Source: a virus | Length of the DNA: 35,411 bases | IMG/VR virus record: IMGVR_UViG_3300034190_001251 | Span: 1 to 35,411 of that record | Reading direction: 5' to 3' (one strand) | Shown here: piece by piece, positions 32,837 to 35,411 of the stretch | Layout of the letters: every line of letters begins with the position of its first letter | Numbering within the stretch: position 1 is the stretch's first letter | Program-made: the position numbers and the translations under genes | Notes under the pieces: model-generated | Seen by the model: the letters and a program-made list of their open reading frames with translations, nothing else | Told to the model about the DNA's origin: nothing | The model's database searches: none

Positions 32837-33289
32837 CTAGTATCGAACCTCAATTAGCATCTCTCCGACACCTAAAGGTTCAAGTACACCCTCGTCAGTA
32901 TCTATACTAACGATGGTGATTTGTTGGGTGTAATTAGTTACACCATTTAAATCGACATAAGCCAGTCTTGAGTTATTTTCCAAAACTGTTTCTACATCTT
33001 CTAATAATTTATCTAGTTCTAAAACAGAATCTTCTGCTTGTACATAACAACGTAGAGTTATAGAAAGGTAACGATCTTTGTGTCCCGCACCTTGATAAAC
33101 TCTTGTTTCAGATCCTGCATTTAAGTGTACTGCAGGAAAATCTTCTACTTCATCCCAGAATAACAAACGCTTAGAAACGTTATTATTAAGATCTATCCTA
33201 AAGTCGCCTGAGCCGTTAATACCTGTTAAAGCTGTAACTAAGCCTACTAGTATTTGCGATCTTCGTGTTGTATGATCTCGTGCTGCCAC
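32837..33289 (-). CDS. Tail terminator protein
   Basis: This 150-residue protein starts at a GTG that overlaps the preceding stop by one base, with AGGAG six bases upstream. It begins ARDHTTRRSQILVGLVTALT and contains FPAVHLNAGSETRVYQGAG, LSITLRCYVQAEDS and LDKLLEDVETVLENN. This order, with the helix-strand core and the ERV-like helix after the middle strand, is characteristic of gpU-type terminators. They form the ring that stops the tail tube and joins it to the head. The C-terminal strand GVGEMLIEVRY fits the same fold. The gene lies directly before the tail tube gene. Confidence 0.8.
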   Translation of the reverse strand: MAARDHTTRRSQILVGLVTALTGINGSGDFRIDLNNNVSKRLLFWDEVEDFPAVHLNAGSETRVYQGAGHKDRYLSITLRCYVQAEDSVLELDKLLEDVETVLENNSRLAYVDLNGVTNYTQQITIVSIDTDEGVLEPLGVGEMLIEVRY

Positions 33290-34704
33290 TACATTCTCCT
33301 AGTGTAAAATCTTCCGATAGCTAACTCAGCTGCAATCTCTCGAATAGATCTATCAATTAATTTTCTTGGGTCTCTTTCTGGAGTTGCCCAAGGTGGGGCT
33401 CCCCCGCCCATTTCAAAAACCCCGTAGGGCTCTCTGTCATAAGTATAACCTATACTTGGAAATCCCTGAGGTGTTTGAGTTACGTCTGTAACGCGTACAC
33501 TTTCTGAAAAACGACCTGTGCGATTTTCTAAAGCAGGTAAATCCATATTATTTCTTACTGTTTCAGGTAGCTTTCTATTAATAAGGGCTAGCATTGCTAA
33601 AGGGCTAAAACTAGTACTTCTACTCTTTGTCAGCTTAAGTCCTTTAGCGGCTCGATTACGCTTAACGTTTGTCTTGCCCGACTTTGCAGACTTACTTGAG
33701 ACTTTACCTTTACCAGATTTTACGGAGCCTTTAAACTCCTTGTCAAGTTCTACTTTTATATTTTTGTGTTTTTTACCTAAAGATACCATTGGGGCCAGTA
33801 CAGTTTTTACAACTTGTGTCTTAATACTATCAGAGCCTTCCATGTTAATGAGTACATCTGTATTAAAGCTTTTAGCAAACTTAAACATTAAATCTTTTAC
33901 AAATTTCTCTCTGGGAGCGTCTACTGCACGGTTACTATACTTGTCTTGAAATTGAAGTGCTGGAACATACTCGGCTCTCAGATTTCCCTGTTTATCTACA
34001 GAAGTGGAGTACTCCATAAGTATTCCAGTTATCATACTTAAATGAGCATTATCAATTTGACCACTCTTTATTAAACCATCAGCCTGCGCTAAAACGTAAG
34101 CGTCAAACTCCCTCTTCTGGTCAGGAGTTAAAACTTGAGCAACTGCGTTTACTCCGCGGCTAGCACTTAGTGTAGAGATGGCTTGTCCTGTACCTGCACC
34201 ATGCCCTCTATCTACCTTACCTATAATTGTCTCTACAAAGTTCTTATGACTTTTACGAGTGACTAAAGCTTGTATTATTTCTTTCTTGAGTACTCCTGCT
34301 GTAGAAAAAGAGCCTACAACAAAAGCTTCACCTTTTAATATTAAGTTGTATAAGTCGGGAGCAAATTGCTCTAGTCTTTGACCGACATGAGTATGTAATA
34401 TATGGTTGCCTGCACTGCCTGGAAGCTTATCTCCTGCCAGCCACCTGTCGTGTTTTATTTTCGCAAGATTTCGAGCTTTAGCTAGGTTTTTTCCTCTTGG
34501 ATCGCTGTATCTTTTAAACCGTTTTTTGGGCATGTGCCCTCTATCCATCATCTCAAGTATAATATTGTCCAACCACTCTAGGTCTTGTAGTATAATAACT
34601 TGGGGCCTGCTGGAAGCAGTGCTCCGTATCATTTTACCTTCTGACTCCAATGCTAAGCGTAATAGCTCATCAGCAAGATTAGCTCTAACGGATTTGGTAG
34701 ACAT
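33289..34704 (-). CDS. Putative neck / tail completion protein with basic insert
   Basis: This 471-residue protein has no single recognised family over its whole length. The N-terminus holds an acidic-helical region (LADELLRLALESEGK, QDLEWLDNIILEMMDRGHMP) and ILHTHVGQRLEQFAP near 105. Residues about 310-350 are very lysine- and serine-rich (KSGKGKVSSKSAKSGK). The C-terminal part (RTGRFSESVRVTDV, GFPSIGYTYDREPYGVFEMG, ERDPRKLIDRSIREIA) is conserved among proteins at this place in other phage genomes. The stop of the connector overlaps the ATG, and its own stop overlaps the tail terminator. Position implies a head-tail joining role. It is larger than the usual 100-200-residue neck proteins. Confidence 0.6.
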   Translation of the reverse strand: MSTKSVRANLADELLRLALESEGKMIRSTASSRPQVIILQDLEWLDNIILEMMDRGHMPKKRFKRYSDPRGKNLAKARNLAKIKHDRWLAGDKLPGSAGNHILHTHVGQRLEQFAPDLYNLILKGEAFVVGSFSTAGVLKKEIIQALVTRKSHKNFVETIIGKVDRGHGAGTGQAISTLSASRGVNAVAQVLTPDQKREFDAYVLAQADGLIKSGQIDNAHLSMITGILMEYSTSVDKQGNLRAEYVPALQFQDKYSNRAVDAPREKFVKDLMFKFAKSFNTDVLINMEGSDSIKTQVVKTVLAPMVSLGKKHKNIKVELDKEFKGSVKSGKGKVSSKSAKSGKTNVKRNRAAKGLKLTKSRSTSFSPLAMLALINRKLPETVRNNMDLPALENRTGRFSESVRVTDVTQTPQGFPSIGYTYDREPYGVFEMGGGAPPWATPERDPRKLIDRSIREIAAELAIGRFYTRRM

Positions 34705-35288
34705 TAAAAGTTCTTATAAAGATCCAGAACGCGTTTAATATGGTCTGGAAATGCAATATTATTGCGTAGACTGGTAGACGAAGCATTTTGTAAACTTGCT
34801 CCTGCAATAGTTTGACGAGTTTTATGCTCGTCTTTAAAGTAGTAAGTAATTAAATCAATTACGGCTAACTTTAAGTCTGCGGGGCAGTCTGTGTACCCTG
34901 CTTTATATGTAATTTTTACAGCAGCAGGTCCGCTAGGCCAGGACTTTCCAATACCGCGTGTGTTAACGCGATAAATACTATCAGTAGAAAAATCAAGATA
35001 ATACTCTGTAGAAGGAATAATGTTGTAGGTATCTGCGAAAGTCTTTCGTTCTTCGACAGATACTACTGATACTACAGGTGTTTCTGTCAACTGAACTAAG
35101 TTAGTATCCCAGTTTATGCTAAATTCTTCTACTTTGTTATTTGTATAATAGTCTACTAAACTATTTCCACAATAAGTTTTTACTAATTGACTCACAGATT
35201 CAATAAGCGTAGTCAATACAAAATCGTGGGTAGTAGAAGTTATACCCTTTACGTCTTTGTAAGTTGCTAATGTGATTAAGTTTGCCAT
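34704..35288 (-). CDS. Head-tail connector protein (gp6-like adaptor)
   Basis: This 194-residue protein is helical at both ends. It begins with LITLATYKDVKGITSTTHDF and LTTLIESVSQLVKTYCG. In the middle it has the strands VQLTETPVVSVVSVEERKTF, and near residue 125 VKITYKAGYTDCPADLKLAV followed by DLITYYFKDEHKTR. This is the layout of HK97 gp6-type and related adaptors, which form a ring under the portal. It lies directly after the capsid gene and its terminator, as expected. The ribosome site (GGA) is weak. The C-terminus has PDHIKRVLDLYKNF. Confidence 0.85.
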   Translation of the reverse strand: MANLITLATYKDVKGITSTTHDFVLTTLIESVSQLVKTYCGNSLVDYYTNNKVEEFSINWDTNLVQLTETPVVSVVSVEERKTFADTYNIIPSTEYYLDFSTDSIYRVNTRGIGKSWPSGPAAVKITYKAGYTDCPADLKLAVIDLITYYFKDEHKTRQTIAGASLQNASSTSLRNNIAFPDHIKRVLDLYKNF

Positions 35289-35312
35289 TTATAAGTCCAT
35301 TAGTAAAAACTT

Positions 35313-35331
35313 AGGGGAGTTTATCTCCCCT
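35313..35331 (-). terminator. Intrinsic terminator after the capsid gene
   Basis: AGGGGAG and CTCCCCT form a 7-bp stem around a 5-base loop. On the minus strand it is followed by AAGTTTTTA, and on the plus strand by TCG and six T, so it may work in both directions. It would lower expression of the connector genes relative to the upstream capsid gene. No promoter is visible between it and the connector start, so some read-through is needed. Confidence 0.75.
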
Positions 35332-35352
35332 TCGTTTTTTACTCTTTGTAGA

Positions 35353-35411
35353 TTAGGTATCAGTACGTACCAGCTTAACAACAGATACATCAGTAGTACC
35401 ATTGTTAGCAC
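35353..35411 (-). CDS. 3' end of the upstream gene, probably the major capsid protein
   Basis: Only the last 18 codons are present: ANNGTTDVSVVKLVRTDT, then TAA at 35353-35355. The frame is open to the window edge, while the other two frames are either stopped or unlike protein. Assignment to the major capsid protein rests on position (just before the connector, followed by a terminator) and on the VxVVKLVRTDT-like ending, which is a plausible C-terminus but too short for certainty. Confidence 0.5.
   Translation of the reverse strand, partial: ANNGTTDVSVVKLVRTDT

Noticed and set aside
1-35411. tRNA or other structural RNA genes
   Set aside because: No cloverleaf with a T-arm consensus was seen in the gaps, all of which are under about 130 bases and already hold promoters, hairpins or ribosome sites.

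Overview
The window is a late, virion-structural segment of a tailed bacteriophage (Caudoviricetes) with a long non-contractile tail of lambda type. Every supported gene lies on the minus strand, so transcription runs from position 35411 towards position 1. The order follows the classic siphovirus series: end of the probable major capsid gene, head-tail connector, neck/completion protein, tail terminator, major tail tube protein, G/G-T chaperones with a programmed -1 frameshift, tape measure, then M, L, K, I and J homologues. No integrase, lysis, replication or RNA gene is visible. The DNA is moderately AT-rich and the protein types resemble those of phages of marine Gammaproteobacteria; this host suggestion is an inference and is weak.

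Layout. 35411-32837: capsid gene tail, an intrinsic terminator and the head-completion genes. 32774-31632: tail tube. 31613-24129: chaperones, tape measure and the tail-tip genes M, L, K and I, packed with 1- to 11-base overlaps that imply translational coupling. 24114-17278: the 2278-residue J protein. 17176 to the left edge: eight further genes that look like fibres or fibre-associated structural proteins. These are a 2190-residue fibre with a self-cleaving S74 chaperone, two small proteins (101 and 113 residues), a 51-residue ORF, an 868-residue repeat protein, 290- and 350-residue structural/fibre proteins and a 599-residue collagen-like fibre. A ninth gene of at least 1066 residues with two beta-propeller-like regions is open at the left edge. 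About two thirds of the window (positions 1-24114) is therefore J plus probable receptor-binding or fibre genes.

Regulation. Four intergenic gaps (3199-3301, 10153-10261, 17177-17277, 31508-31631) each hold a near-consensus sigma70-type promoter pointing left. All four share the arrangement AAAAATA, 3 nt, CTTGACA/T, 17 nt, TATACT/TATAAT, and each is followed by a hairpin in the predicted leader. The virion genes therefore seem to be driven by a repeated promoter cassette that re-initiates ahead of the chaperone/tape-measure block and ahead of three fibre blocks. Two strong intrinsic terminators follow the capsid and tail-tube genes, as expected for genes needed in the highest copy number.

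No gap between genes exceeds about 130 bases, so there is no long unexplained non-coding stretch. The most interesting items are the promoter family, the frameshift signal with slippery heptamer and stem-loop, the L homologue with two carbohydrate-binding-like modules inserted between its metal-cluster cysteines, the 868-residue repeat protein, and the double-propeller fibre.
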